From Uloborus plumipes (taxonomy: Eukaryota > Arthropoda > Arachnida > Araneae > Uloboridae), in the NCBI GenBank assembly GCA_038373865.1, contig JAXGGA010003423.1:1-64000 (forward strand): a stretch of 64,000 bases of DNA, read 5' to 3'. Each line of letters begins with the position of its first letter. The stretch's first letter is position 1. A model generated the notes under the pieces. That model was not told the DNA's origin. It saw nothing but the letters and a program-made list of their open reading frames with translations, and made no database searches. Below, piece by piece: positions 1-11,679 of the stretch. Position numbers and translations under genes: made by a program.

Positions 1-300
1 CTGTGGATGTCAGCATTTTAAATTTCAACAGAAATAGATGGTGTTTCAACCTTAATTTAACATCGTGACTCACGTTACAAAAAAAAGGAACTCAAGTTTT
101 TTGGGTAATTAAAAACCTAAGATTCCTGCTCTTTCAGAATAATAAAATTTAAAAACTGCTTTTCATGGCACAAAATATGTTTCTAAGTTGTGATATATAC
201 GAAAATAAAGTTCATTCTGCAGTCACTAATTAAGTTATTCAATATTTTGAGTGTGACTCACGTTACATAGTTTCGTGACTCACGTTACATCTCCGTTTTA
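1..300. repeat. Partial repeat with three GTGACTCACGTTACAT motifs
   Basis: The motif GTGACTCACGTTACAT, or one base off it, occurs at 65-80, 253-268 and 275-290. A near-identical motif (GTGACTAACGTAACAT) recurs inside the inverted-repeat element at 30206-30836. Subterminal repeats like this are often transposase-binding sites, so this is probably the edge of a related element cut by the window start. No terminal repeat or target duplication was found here. Confidence 0.4.
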
Positions 301-409
301 GTCCTTTACTTTACATCTTATTTTGAAAATTTTGTGTAGAGATTTCACCTAAATTCAATTAAAATTAATGCTTAATGGCTTGTTTTCTTTAGTTGATCAG
401 TTTTAAATA

Positions 410-560
410 CAGTAAAACCTCTCCGAGCGGTCACTTTTACAAAGCGGCCACCCCTCTTAACGGCCAATTTTTCGCAGCACGAATTTTTTGTCCCATAGAC
501 CTAGGGTTAAAATTCTTCTTAACAGCTGCCATCTAACCCCTCTGAACGGTCACAGAGTGG
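410..560. mobile_element. Pogo/Tigger-like terminal fragment
   Basis: A TA (408-409) is followed by CAGTAAAACCTCTCCGAGCG and then by several GCGGTCAC/GCGGCCAC/ACGGTCAC variants. A CAGTRAAACCTC start next to TA is typical of pogo/Tigger-type Tc1-mariner elements and their MITEs. No matching inverted end was found downstream, so only a fragment is called. The class assignment comes from recalled family termini. Confidence 0.35.
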
Positions 561-3500
561 ATTCATCAATTCAATTTTCCAAAACATATGTTTGTCTTTT
601 TTTATACTACTTCCCATATTTTCTCTGTGGCTGCATTGTACTGATTTCAAATTCTCAATTCATACATCTGGAAACTTTTACAGAATATTACACACCATTA
701 CGTTTCATCTGATATCAATCATAACATTTAATGTTGCATAATGGCTGTAAAATTAGTTGACTGCTGTCAGAAGTAGGCTCTTCAAAGAACTTACTTTTCT
801 CATCCACGACTACTGATGAATAATTAAATTTTAATCATCTCAAAAGAGAACAAGTGAGATGTTGACCTTGCTTTTTAAAATTTCTCTTATGTTCCAATTT
901 TATATGTATAAAAAAAATTCTCTCACTCAAGCTAATTTTTTAAATCAAATTATTTTAATTGTTTAAAATTGTGTCTAGCAGAGAGAGACTTTTACAAGAT
1001 TGTGAGCTCATATAACAAGTTCTCTTACAAAAAGAAAATGATTCGACTGAAGTTACCTTATTCTAATTTGTAAACTTCAATCAATATAGAGAACGTACAA
1101 AAAAGAATTAAAACAATTTTTCAACATTTTTTTTAACACTGAGTTCCCATGTTGCCTGAAATTGCCCATTAGCTGTTTAATTAGTAAGACCCATTGATAA
1201 TTTTCAACATTCAGGAAAACTCAGCAGACAATGTGGATTGCAGTACCACATGCCAGAATCGCTACTAGAACATTTGTTTGACATCGATGATCGACTAATG
1301 CTTTTCAAGCAGTGAGATGTAGAAAACAGATAAAGCTTTAAATGTTGCTACTTAAAGAGTGAACACCGGCAAATGAAATAACAAGAAATAAATGAAGAAA
1401 AAAAAATATTGTAGTCACCATATCACGGAACTCAACTGTAATATTGGTATAGATATTTACTTTGACTATACTTTGGTCAGTCATGCTCTTTAAAAATCTA
1501 CTTTTTGAGAAATTTAATGGATTAATGTTTGACAAGGACTTAACACTTTTAGGGCATAGAACTAAATTGAGACACTCTCTTACAAGTTTTAAATTTCAAC
1601 TGTAAGATTTTATTAATCTCTAGATAAATACATTGAGTTATTATTAGCCATTTTATGTCGCTCACTTGATAACATTAATTGGAGATTGGCGGCGCTATTC
1701 AAAATGCTTGGTAAATGGCTTATCTCTAATGTGCTTTCAAAATATTTTTGTTCCAATATAAGAAAGAGAATTTTCATTTTATAATGCAAGAACAAACACA
1801 GAAACAAGAATTTATGTAGTTCAGTATACTTTTGTGTATCAAAGAATTAGTAGAAGTTTCTCTTGATGCTGAAATACGTGGTATTAACATGAACTTGGAA
1901 AAATACTTAAAAGGCATACATTACAACAAGTTATTAGAATATTACTATTTTTTATTCCTATTAATATTGTTACTTTTACTTAAAAAAAACTTTTAGCTGT
2001 CGAGGGAGCAGAAACTATTGCCAGCATAAAGATGGAAAATGTTCCATAAGAGGTCTACCTTCGTATACTTTGTAGAAAAACACTTAAACTTTTTGTAATA
2101 TGCTTATCAGGAATTCTTTTATAACATGCCCCCCACCCCCACCCCTTAACAAGTGCAAAAATGACATCAACTGGCAAATTTAAAAAAATAAAAAAAATAA
2201 TAATAATAAAATGAATGAGCATGATGAATGATACTCTGAGAAAAAGTATTCAGTTAATAGCATAATTAACCGACTTTTTAGAATAATGAGACTGCTGATG
2301 AGCGGTTTCTCAAACAAGTTGTTGAAAAAAAACTAAACAGCCATCCTTATAAAATACCGCATCTTATGTTTAAAAACCTCCAAAACAAAAAATATAAATA
2401 AGCTGAACTTGCAAATTCAATTACAAATTATTGTAAGTATTTAAATGAAGATAAATATTATTAAATAGTTTGGCTTTAATTAGAAACTTGAAACATAAAA
2501 ACATTCAAAACTAAACAAAACTTGACAATTATTTGCTTGTAAGAGGTCAAAATGTTGCCAGTGTATAAGTATGAATAGATATAAAGCAGTAGTCTTCATC
2601 AGTAGGGAATGTTTTACAATGTTCTAAACCACTTTATTATGCATATAAAAGATAATATCATATGATATACTTGTGATATATATGAGTATTGTGATTATGA
2701 TTAATGTGAGAAAAGAATATGTGATTCGTATTTGTATATAGCAATATGTGATATTACACAATGTTCATACCAGAGCTCTAAAACAAGCCTTAAGCACAAA
2801 AACCTCTATTTATCCTTTTATTGTTAGCACGTAATACAATATGATGGAAATAATTTCCCCTAAGAGGTGTGCTGTCACTTTCCGAAACAGATTCCTTCCG
2901 ATCGCATGAAAACCATTTTTGCCATTCATTACTTAGAATCACATTTCGCATCCTAAATGGATGCCTGGAACTAAGATCATGTTAAAGCAAGTCACACAAA
3001 CCAAGTTTTAACGAGTGTCTTCTCCCTTATCACTTTCTTTTTAAAATAAATTAATGAGATATATTCCTTTTAGAGTATAAAGTTAATGTATGTGAGTTTC
3101 TTAAATTTACTTTGTCATTGTATGTTTTTTTTCAAAACTAATGTTATATTTTTAACATTATAGGCATTAAATACAAATAAATGTTATGACATCCTATAAA
3201 AAAAAAGAAAAATAATTTAAGGAAGGGTTTTTTGAAAACGAAAAAAGCAATCAGGTTAACAAAGTATGTTTTGATTTAGTTTCTGAATGAGTTTTATACC
3301 AATTGAGCTTTGCCCCAATCGTACTTACCATTTTCAAACAATAAGGACACTGTAACATAAGGAATTGTAATCGTATTTTTTTATTTGTTAAAGTTTACTG
3401 CTGACAGGTAATTTTGAAACATAGCGTTATTTTAATTTTCTAAAATCATTGCGATGTCTGTTTTCTACTAAAGATCAGCATTACCTCAGTCTTTTTGGGT

Positions 3501-3754
3501 CTTAAAGGCATGATAGTGTGGTTTCGACGCACTGAAAAATGATTGTATGAGGTTAAAATGGTTAACGGGTGCAACGTTGCACAACTTCTTGTGTAAGTTG
3601 TTTGGATTTTGAAAAAACTCTGTTGGATTAAACTTTTTCGCTGCCTGTGTAAAATTCCAAGAAGCAAAAAACGTACTGCGATATTACTGAAAGCACATGC
3701 ATTAAGAGAAACATGGGCGCAGAGTTCTTAAAGTCTAATTAAAATCTCCAGGAT
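561..3754. other. AT-rich stretch, nothing recognised
   Basis: This stretch holds only short AT-rich sequence, poly(A)/poly(T) runs, a C-rich tract near 2130 and TGATAT-rich sequence at 2640-2760. The reading frames here are short and show no protein-like composition. Confidence 0.6.
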
Positions 3755-3762
3755 ATGACTTA

Positions 3763-3832
3763 ACCCGTCTTGTGGTAAACACGCTTGCTCTGAACTCGGT
3801 AATTTCGCGGTTCAGGGTTCGATCCTATCGTG
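3763..3832 (+). repeat. tRNA-like sequence (SINE head or tRNA pseudogene)
   Basis: A B-box-like GGTTCGATCC lies at 3816-3825, with an A-box-like TCTTGTGGTAAACACGC about 40 bases upstream. Their spacing resembles a tRNA, but the acceptor stem does not close convincingly and the A box is degenerate. It is more likely the head of an old tRNA-derived SINE than a working tRNA gene. No tail or target duplication was delimited. Confidence 0.35.
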
Positions 3833-4386
3833 TGTAATTAAAATAACTCCTGAATTTGTGTAAAGTTGATTGGTGGTGGAAAAATATGAATCTCATAAAA
3901 ATTAATTAAACGAATAGTTGAAAGTAATCTTCCAACCTGATTAATGTCACTTTTGCTTCTTCTTTCTGACAGAGAATTCTTTTGTTACTTTACACACAGA
4001 AATTGGTGAAATGGTATAGTTCCATCACCATGATGAAACCTTCCACAAATGACGTGTTATTTTTTACCAAATCTATCAGTTAATGTACTCCATGGTAGTG
4101 GAGGCAGTACTCCTGCCATCGTATTTATGGAGCAAGGTTACACCTTAATGTTTGCACTATAAGACCTGTGGTTTGACATTTTAAGCACGAGATAAGTGTA
4201 TATCGTTTAAGGCAGGATCAGATGCCATCTCGTAAAACCACGATCGGCTGCAGTAGATAACTACAACTCAATTGTATGCTATAAAAGTTCTATATTTTTT
4301 TTGGGTGGCTTTCACATTCAAAGGTTTCCGATCTCAAGATTTAGGTTGACAAAGGAAACATTGTAAAAGGCTGTGGCGAAAGAAGT

Positions 4387-4563
4387 CAGGCCCGTCATTT
4401 AGGGGAGGGGAAGGGGGGGGGGGCAATTGCCCCCTCCCTGACTTTGGGAAATCAATGTATTGCCAAAACAGTGGGCGCGGTTTTTTCCCCTTTTTGGTAA
4501 ATGTTACTCTGTGTATGCACCCTTTGCCCCCCTCCCCTGGAAAAATTCGGAATGACGTCCCTG
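4387..4563. mobile_element. hAT-type MITE, 177 bp, 8-bp target duplication
   Basis: The ends are inverted: CAGGCCCGTCATT at the left and, read from the other strand, CAGGGACGTCATTCC at the right. The element is flanked by an exact 8-bp direct repeat AAAGAAGT (4379-4386 and 4564-4571). An 8-bp duplication with ends beginning CAG is characteristic of the hAT superfamily. The interior has long G and C runs and a CAATTGCC motif, with no coding capacity. Related copies lie at 31053-31227 and, interrupted, at 19630-23296. Confidence 0.75.
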
Positions 4564-4649
4564 AAAGAAGTATTCTCAAGTAGCATCAACTCATCGGATT
4601 TTGCTCGGTCGATCATCGAACTCCTCGTAAATTAATCCCGTAACGCACT

Positions 4650-5165
4650 ATGACATCGTTCCGATCAGTATCCGAGCACGGTTTTCGATCAGCTACTTTT
4701 CATCGGAAAGTAATATCCTTCCGATCAACTTTCCCGATGAAAATAAGCCAAGCTATATTTCATCGAAAAATAATATCCTTCCGATCAAATTTCCCGATGA
4801 AAATTTGCCGAGCTATATTCCATCGGAAAACGATATCCTTCCGATCAAGTTTCCCGATCAAAATTAGCCGAGCTATATTTCATCGGAAAACGATATCCTT
4901 CCGATCAAGTTTCCCGATCAAAATTAGCCGAGCTATATTTCATTGGAAAACTATATCCTTCCGATCAAGTTTCCCGATGAAAATATGCCGAGCTGTATTC
5001 CATCGGGAAACAATATCGGTTCGATCAAATTTCCCGATGAAAACAAGCCAAGCTATGTTTCATCGGAAAACTATATACTTCCAATCAAATTTCACGATGA
5101 AAATATGCCAAGCTACAGATTTTATCGGAAAGAGGTCGTAATGATCAAATTTTCTGATGAAAATT
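4650..5165. repeat. 60-bp tandem repeat, about eight copies
   Basis: The period is exactly 60 bases for most copies, each carrying CCTTCCGATCAA, TTTCCCGATGAAAA and GAGCTATATTTCATCGG. Because 60 is a multiple of three, a 163-codon reading frame runs through the array and yields a repeated 20-residue peptide. This is best read as a side effect of the repeat rather than a protein. Confidence 0.85.
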
Positions 5166-5222
5166 TTCCCAATCTCAAATTCTTATTAAATATGCAGTGT
5201 TGGTCTCATTAATCGTAGACTT

Positions 5223-5285
5223 AGTGGCGTAGTGGTGGTAGAGCGTTGGCTTTCCGCTCCGATAACCCGAGTTCGATCCTTGAGT
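5223..5285 (+). repeat. tRNA-like segment between two tandem arrays
   Basis: TGGCGTAGTGGTGG resembles a Pol III A box, and GAGTTCGATCC about 40 bases downstream resembles a B box, as in SINE heads. It sits between the 60-bp array and the 5354-5700 array. It could be a SINE insertion or an original component of the surrounding element. Full tRNA folding was not convincing. Confidence 0.45.
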
Positions 5286-5353
5286 TGGCCAGTCGCATCT
5301 GGTTGGGGGATAAAAAAAGGAAATGATCCAGAATTCTTCGCCAAGGAACTAAA

Positions 5354-5700
5354 CTGCTCGTATAGTGATCCAACTCTCATTGTATTTTGATCCAAAATGT
5401 ATCGCCACGATGCTACTCTGCTCGTACATTGCTCCAACTCTCATCGTATTTTTATCCAAAATTGATCCTTAATTCATCGCCATGAGCTTCACTGCTCGTA
5501 TATTGATCCAAATTATATCGTATTTTCATCCTAAATTCATCGCCACGGAACAGCACTGCTCGCGTATTGATCTAAATCACATCGTATTTTCATCAAAATT
5601 GATCCTAAATTCATCGGCACGGGACTGCACTGCTCGTAAATTGCTCCAAATCTCATCGTATTTCGAGCAAAACTCATCGAATTTTTCTGCTCGGATTCTG
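5354..5700. repeat. Tandem repeat, roughly 70-75 bp period
   Basis: About five diverged units carry ACTGCTCGTA, TTGATCCAA, ATCGTATTTT and AATTCATCGCCACG. Unit length varies because some copies have an extra AAAATTGATCC segment. The unit differs from that of the 60-bp array but shares its ATCG-rich vocabulary. Confidence 0.75.
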
Positions 5701-5962
5701 TTTGGCCAATGAGACATATTGGAGCAATACCCGATGAGAACTCACCGGAATCCGATTATTGGCCGATGAGAATTTCATCGGGTTTCGAAGAACGGCTGAT
5801 CATTGGTCGATGAGATTGTGCTGCTAGGGTTTCTCCCATTCAAACATGCAATACCAGTCTTGCAAGAAATCAGGAACAAAGTGCAACTGCAAAAAATAAT
5901 TTAAGCTTTCATGGTGACACTAAAAACCAGTGATACCATCAAGGCTTAATAAAAATAATATA

Positions 5963-7140
5963 CAGGGTGTTCCAAGTTAACCTTCATGACCTCTATTTCC
6001 TCAACCGTTCGTCCTAGACGTATACTTCCATTTGCAAAATTGCTCGAAATGAAGAGGAGAGTTAAGATATGGAAAGATGAAGCGAAAAAAACTAATTGGG
6101 TAAGAAATAAAAAAATTAACTTTTTATTGGGGCTCAGTTCCCCCAAACTTATATTTAGGGAAAGAATCTGCATTGAAAAATAATACTAACATCAAAAAAA
6201 ATGACATTTGTGCGATCAAAATCCATGGAAAAATGAAACATGAAACTTTATGACTTATACCACTTTACACTAGCGTTATTTTAAGTGATTTTGGGGGCCA
6301 TATACACGCGAAATTCGCACCATTCAGAGTTCTTTAATAACAAAATATTCTTTATTTTCCTAAAATATATTTAACATGGGAATTAAAATACGAAAAAAAA
6401 TGAATAAGAAAGAATGAAAATGTCTTGCTGAATTCGCGAATATATAAATTTACCGACTGTATAGTGATTACTTGAAATAACGCAATCCCTTCACTGCAGA
6501 ATAAAATCGGCGAAACTAGATGCATTTCGTTAAGGCTTGAACTTACGGTGTACACTACGGAACAGTATGTAGAAATGGTGTTGCTTTACCGACAATGTAA
6601 TCGCAATGTATATTATTTCTTAGATTCTACATATTTCGTGTGTTTAATATCTTTGTATAAAATTGTATAATAATTTACCTTGTCTTGTTATGTTTTGTAG
6701 TATTGTAGCACCTGTATTTATTTTTGAATACAATGAGAAGCGAATGTTTTCTGACATGGACGAAACAAGTTTCATTATCGTACCTAATCTAAAAGATCGT
6801 TATTCCTCTGTCAGGGCGAAAATTTTCTTTTGTCAATTTGCTTACGGGTCCTGTGCATTTAAAACTCGAATATCTCCGCGAATTTTGATCGCACAGATGT
6901 CAATTTTTTGTGTTAGTATTATTTTTCAATGGAAATTCTTTCCCTAAGTATAAGTTTGGGGACCCGGAGTCCCTATAAAAAGTTAGATTTCGTATTTTTT
7001 TGACTGAATTATTTTTTCGCTTCAAACTTTCAATATTTTAACTCTCTACCTCATTTTGAGCAAATTTGCAATTGGAAGTATGCATCTAGGACGAACGGTT
7101 GAGGAATTAGAAGTCATGAAGGTTGACTTGGAACACACTG
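5963..7140. mobile_element. TA-flanked long-TIR element, 1.18 kb
   Basis: The left end CAGGGTGTTCCAAG is matched in inverse at the right end (CTTGGAACACACTG). Inverted similarity continues for about 270 bases per arm (5963-6240 and about 6875-7140) and includes a shared CAACCGTTCGTCCTAGA segment. TA flanks both ends (5961-5962, 7141-7142). A TA duplication with CAGGGTGT ends fits a non-autonomous Tc1/mariner-like element. The middle contains no recognisable transposase; a 94-codon frame at 6663-6947 resembles no known family. Confidence 0.7.
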
Positions 7141-7142
7141 TA

Positions 7143-9165
7143 TACAACATCGGCATTTCGTATACATGCATTATGACCATTACAACTGTGAAAAAACTTT
7201 TTTCACAACATTTATGGAACTTACCGACGTTTTTTGTAAAATTTTTCTACAATGAATCGGTAATTTACTTAAACCTGCATTTTCTCCATACTAAATCAAG
7301 CCACTTGAGGGCTAAACCAACTTCAAGTGCTATATTTCTCACAGATTTAATAAAATGATAAACTAATCCACTAAATCAATTACGTATAATGCAGAAATCT
7401 TTACTGTGACATTCAATGAAAAAAATGAGTTTATGATTTTCAATTTAAAACGTGATTTTCTCAAACTTTTAAAATAGAAATATTAAAAAAAAAAAAATGT
7501 TGGAATGGTGTTGACATGCATAAGATGGAATTTTCTCAACTTTGCCAGTCAGCATTATAACATTTTTAATTTCTGAATTCTTAAGTTAATGAGCAAAGCA
7601 TGTTGCTGTTTATGACGGTCTACGTATTGACTTCTCACCGTTTGCATACCTTTTACAATCTCCAGATGCAGGTATCCCATATTTCGTGGGTTACCACTAT
7701 CAGCGAATTGTCATTACTATTTCAGAATTACTGATAACTCCCAAGCTGGTGAGACGCTCAAGACAGCTTCAGCATGCCACATAATCATGCAATGTGACTT
7801 TGAAGATTTCCTGCATCTTTAAAAAATATTCTAAAGCCCACATGATCTGGGTTTAACCCCGTGACTTAAGGAATAAGAGTTTAACGTTTAAATATTACAC
7901 TTGAGTACTACTAAAATCAAAGATTAAAAATCCTTGGTCTGAATAGCCAAATTCATGATTTGGAAAATGAAAACTCGAAAGAAGCATTCACATTTTATGG
8001 GAACATTTTCAATATCTCAGAAGCTTAATAGCATAACTGAGTTTACTGGTTATTGTTTTTAAGAAAACAAAGAAACTGAAAAAAAAAAAAACTAGTACAA
8101 AAATTATTGTTATTAAAATAATAATAGTTAAAAAATCAATAATGAAGATGCAAAGGATTGCAGTCTTAAGTCAAATTGCTACAATTACTAGTTTGTCATT
8201 TTCATAAAATAATATATTTGTTTTAAAAGGAAAGAAATAACGGCCATTTGTAATCAGATAAACTGAATTCTGTACGACTATGCCAAAGTAACTTTTAATC
8301 TCTAGTAATATTCTGCCTAAAGTGGCGATGTCTGAAATTCTAAATACTCATCATGCCATAGTTTGTGTTTCATGTTATTTGGCATCTGAAATTTGGGATT
8401 TATCCAAATTGACTTAAAAAAAAAAAAAAAAAAACTTTCATTAATTTAATCTAAAAACTAAAACTGAACGATTCATCTGCATTTATTACGAGTAAATTGT
8501 TGCCAGTGAAACAATTTTTGGGATATGTTCAACTTCAAGGATTTTTTTGGTTTACGTTTAGCTTATATTTTTAAGATTATTACATTTACAGGTTTATTTT
8601 ATGCCAACTGCAAAAATGTATTAAACTACTACTTTTAAATCAGTTGCAACACGATTAATTTCTTAAATATGTATTTACTTCAAATGTAAAAGTAATTTTA
8701 AAAAGTTGTTAATTTTAGTGCCTAAAAAAATTATTTGCGTAATAAAGTCCTAACTTATAATTTTTGATTATCCATATACATATAAAACCTATTTTAACTG
8801 ATAGTGTAGTGTTGAAGTAATTTGTTGCCTAAACGAAATAAGAGAAGTACCTTTATACATAAAATAAAAACCCGATATCGATGGAACAAGATAGTTTCAA
8901 AGTTGTAGAGCATCTTTTTTTGGTACAAAAATGCACCTTGTTGAGTTCTGTGCAATGTTCCAAACGTACATTGCAGTTGACGGTGAAGATTTTGAACACC
9001 TGAAGTGAGAGTATATTATTACAGCTAGTTCTTTTTTTTTCTTTCTGCCATCGCATTTGCATGTCGCTGAGTAGGAAATGACTATACAACAACAACCAAA
9101 AAAAAAACTTTATTACTGCTCTATGCTTTGCATTATATTCCAATAAAATATAATGCAACGTTTTT
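7143..9165. other. AT-rich stretch, nothing recognised
   Basis: There are long A runs and short AT-rich frames only. A segment near 8877-8930 (GTTGTAGAGCATC, TTTGGTAC) resembles 12836-12895, so part of it is probably an old dispersed repeat. Confidence 0.5.
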
Positions 9166-9600
9166 TATTATAGTGCAGCAGATATATGACAAAAAAAAGT
9201 GGAATTGTGCCTTTAATGATAGAAGCATATAACTTGGTGTGCATATACTACGTATAATTACGAGTCATTTTGGATACGCGGCCATCTGAGATTTCGAATA
9301 TTTCAGTAATGGCGGACGTTCGAAATGGTGGCCTCTGAATATATTTTATGTGCTTCTTTGTTCCGATATTCACAAGGTTAATAGCGTACGTTACGAAAAA
9401 AATCATAGAATTTAATATCCTTTTCTAATAAAGTTCTATTGCATTGTGTGTTTTAAGTGGATTTTAACTTTTACCGCTAGGGGGCGCTTTATAGTTCTTT
9501 TTTAATCGTCCAAAATGCGCAGCAGATATGTGACCAAAATTGATGGAATTTTGTCTTCAATAGTAGACGCTTACAAATTTAGATAAAGGTAATAAATATA

Positions 9601-11004
9601 AACTCATGTTTGTTAAAATTACAACACCATGAAGGAATCGTCATAATCGAATGAAATTTAATACACAGCTGAGTGATAGTGGCACAAAGAAATGATTAAA
9701 CTTAGAAAGAGCCAACAAATAATTTAAAAATATTGAAATTAGTATTTTGTGTAGCCAGCACGCGCTGCAATAAGTGCTGCTACGCGACGTGGCATGGAGT
9801 CAAACAAATTTTTAATGTCTGCCTGATCAATAGCATTCCATACTGTTTGTATGCGTACCCAAAGTTCGTCTGTAGAAGCAACAGGACGAGGATCACGAAT
9901 GAACCACCGACCAACGAAATCCCACGCATGTTCAATCGGCGATATATCTGGGGAATACGCTGGGCAGGGAAGAAGTTGTACTTGCTGCGATGCAAGGAAG
10001 GATTGAACTGTCCTAGCGACATAAGGGCGGGCATTATCCTGCTGAAATACAGCGCCAGGCAAGCCTTGAAGGAAGTTTGGGGCTGTAGAACTTCACTGAT
10101 GTCCCGGTTGCTGTTCAGGCTACCCACAATTCGTAGCAATTGAGATCGTCCGTGATATGATATGGCACCCCAGACCATGACTCCAGGTGTTCGTCCACTG
10201 TGACGTTCGATAATGCACTCTGGAAGGTGGCGTTCACCGGCATAGCGTCGAACGCGAAAGCGGCTATCATGGTGCCACAAATTAAAGCGGAATTCGCCAG
10301 AAAACACAACATACTGCCAATCAGCACGCCACTCCTTATGCTGATTAGCCCATTGTTTAGCGTGAGCGGGATCCTGTATTATAAAGGAGCCCTTGTGCGC
10401 AGTCCACGCTGCACCAGACGTCGACGAATTGAGGAAGCACACGTTGAAACACTTGTAGCTGTTGACCACTGTGCTGCCAGTTGTCTGAAAGAAGCTGTAC
10501 GGTCCGTCAGTACCATGCGGATCAGGTGTCTATCATCGCGCTCTGACGTCACTTTTCAGGGACAACTCCCGGATTTCCGAGCTGTCCAACACTCGTCCGT
10601 CCTCTGCTTCCAAACACGCATCACTGTGCTGCTGTTACGCTGCACACGAGCGGCTACTTCAAGATAAGACAATCCATCTTCACGAAGGCCGATGATCCTC
10701 CCCCGTTTAAACTCCGTAAGTTGTTGAAACCTCGTTCTTTTTCGTCGAAGAGGCATAAGCCACGTCTCATCTAACGTTTATCATAAGCAGATAACCACCT
10801 ATAACCATACACACCTTGCTGCAGCCGTCTATTTATTCGGATAAATCTGTCGTTCAGAGGTGTCGATCTGTTGCTCAGCGTACGCATGCGCTACGCGTCT
10901 AAAATTCTAATCATTTGCAAATCATACCCTACTTTGAATTGCTGAAAATTTCAGCCCATTCGCACAAGTCCTTCACGGTGTTGCAATTTTCACAAACATG
11001 AGTT
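9601..11004 (-). mobile_element. Tc1-like transposon (DD34E type), decayed
   Basis: The terminal inverted repeats begin AACTCATGTTTGT and continue through ACAACACCATGAAGGA at the left, with the matching inverse at the right ending ACAAACATGAGTT. The terminal repeats are about 36 bp with a few mismatches. TA dinucleotides flank both ends (9599-9600, 11005-11006). The total of 1404 bp is usual for Tc1. The element lies within the 9166-11679 inverted-repeat element, so it inserted later. Confidence 0.85.
9739..10756 (-). pseudogene. Tc1-like transposase pseudogene
   Basis: Reading the minus strand from the ATG at 10756, the protein opens MPLRRKRTRFQQLTEFKRG and has an N-terminal helix-turn-helix region. 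After a stop shortly after KSGSCP it continues in frame (DRTASFRQLAAQWS), reaches a second stop near LRTRAPL, and then needs two frame changes to reach QQDNARPYV and SPDISPIEHAWDF. The end is GYTKY. These motifs identify a Tc1-family DDE transposase with 34 residues between the second Asp and the Glu. The first catalytic Asp, normally in FSDESRF, is Gly here (FSGEFRF). Two stops, two frameshifts and the lost Asp mean it cannot make active enzyme. Plus-strand frames over this interval are shadows. Confidence 0.9.
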
Positions 11005-11679
11005 TATAATTACGAGGATCACACTCTTTATGCATGAAACAACAATAATTCTGTATAGTTTTAGCAGTTGTCATTTAACATGATTTAAAAAGGTTTGAAG
11101 GAACTCTAAAGATATTCAGAGAAAGCTTTGGATTTCAATATCCTCTCTCTCTCTTTTGGATATCAGTTCTCTGACTGTGAACCGGAGCCTCCCCCCTCAC
11201 TCAAAACCTTTACCCTTTCTTCCACACTCTTCAAAATGTTAAATTCAATAAATGTTTACTTCATTGCTTATACAATGCAGGTTATTGAAAATATAAAGAC
11301 ATTTGCATATATGATAAAACAAGGAAATCAACCAAAAATGTTCAAATTTGGAGAATTTGTGAAACTTTGAGAAGCTGTATCTCAAAAACTATTACAGCTA
11401 TCAAGTCCATTTTGGTGTCAACTTGTAGCAAATTTAATGTAGTTTAAATATGTAATGTATGATGTTTGTCAAAAACGTGCTCTTCCATGGTCAAAATGGA
11501 GAAATTTCGAAAAAGTACGAAAATTTAGCAGTTTGACGGCTGCCATTACTCCAATAGACGAAATCTCAGATGGCCGCGTATCCAGAATTAAATCATTTGA
11601 TGTGTAGTATACGTGTGCCAAGTTTCATGTTTCTATCATTAAAGGCACAATTCGGTCACATATCTGCTGTACTATTATA

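Larger units (their letters stand above)
4581..5826. mobile_element. Inverted-repeat element filled with two tandem arrays
   Basis: The left end TAGCATCAACTCATCG (4581-4596) is mirrored by the right end (5808-5826, reading TAGCAGCACAATCTCATCG on the other strand). Between them lie a 60-bp tandem array, a tRNA-like segment and a second array. CGATGA/TCATCG motifs recur across the whole interval, which suggests one unit. No target duplication is obvious and the superfamily is unknown. Confidence 0.45.
9166..11679. mobile_element. Inverted-repeat element split by a Tc1 insertion
   Basis: Sequence at 9166-9320 is repeated in inverse at about 11545-11679. Both ends carry GCAGCAGATAT/GTACAGCAGATATG, AATTGTGCCTTTAATGATAGAA and GATACGCGGCCATCTGAGA (shown in pieces). 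TA-rich termini suggest a TA target. Removing the inner Tc1 copy (9601-11004) leaves about 1.1 kb with no coding capacity. A third copy of the terminal motif, GCAGCAGATATGTGACC, lies inside at about 9520. Family unassigned. Confidence 0.65.

Noticed and set aside
4334..4579. 81-codon minus frame rich in Gly/Pro
   Set aside because: It arises from the poly(G)/poly(C) tracts of the hAT-type MITE.
4650..5141. 163-codon frame with repeated FHRKTISFRSSFPIK motif
   Set aside because: It is explained by the 60-bp tandem array, whose period is a multiple of three.
9733..10667. Plus-strand frames of 136 and 155 codons
   Set aside because: They are antisense to the Tc1 pseudogene, whose minus-strand fragments carry the family motifs.
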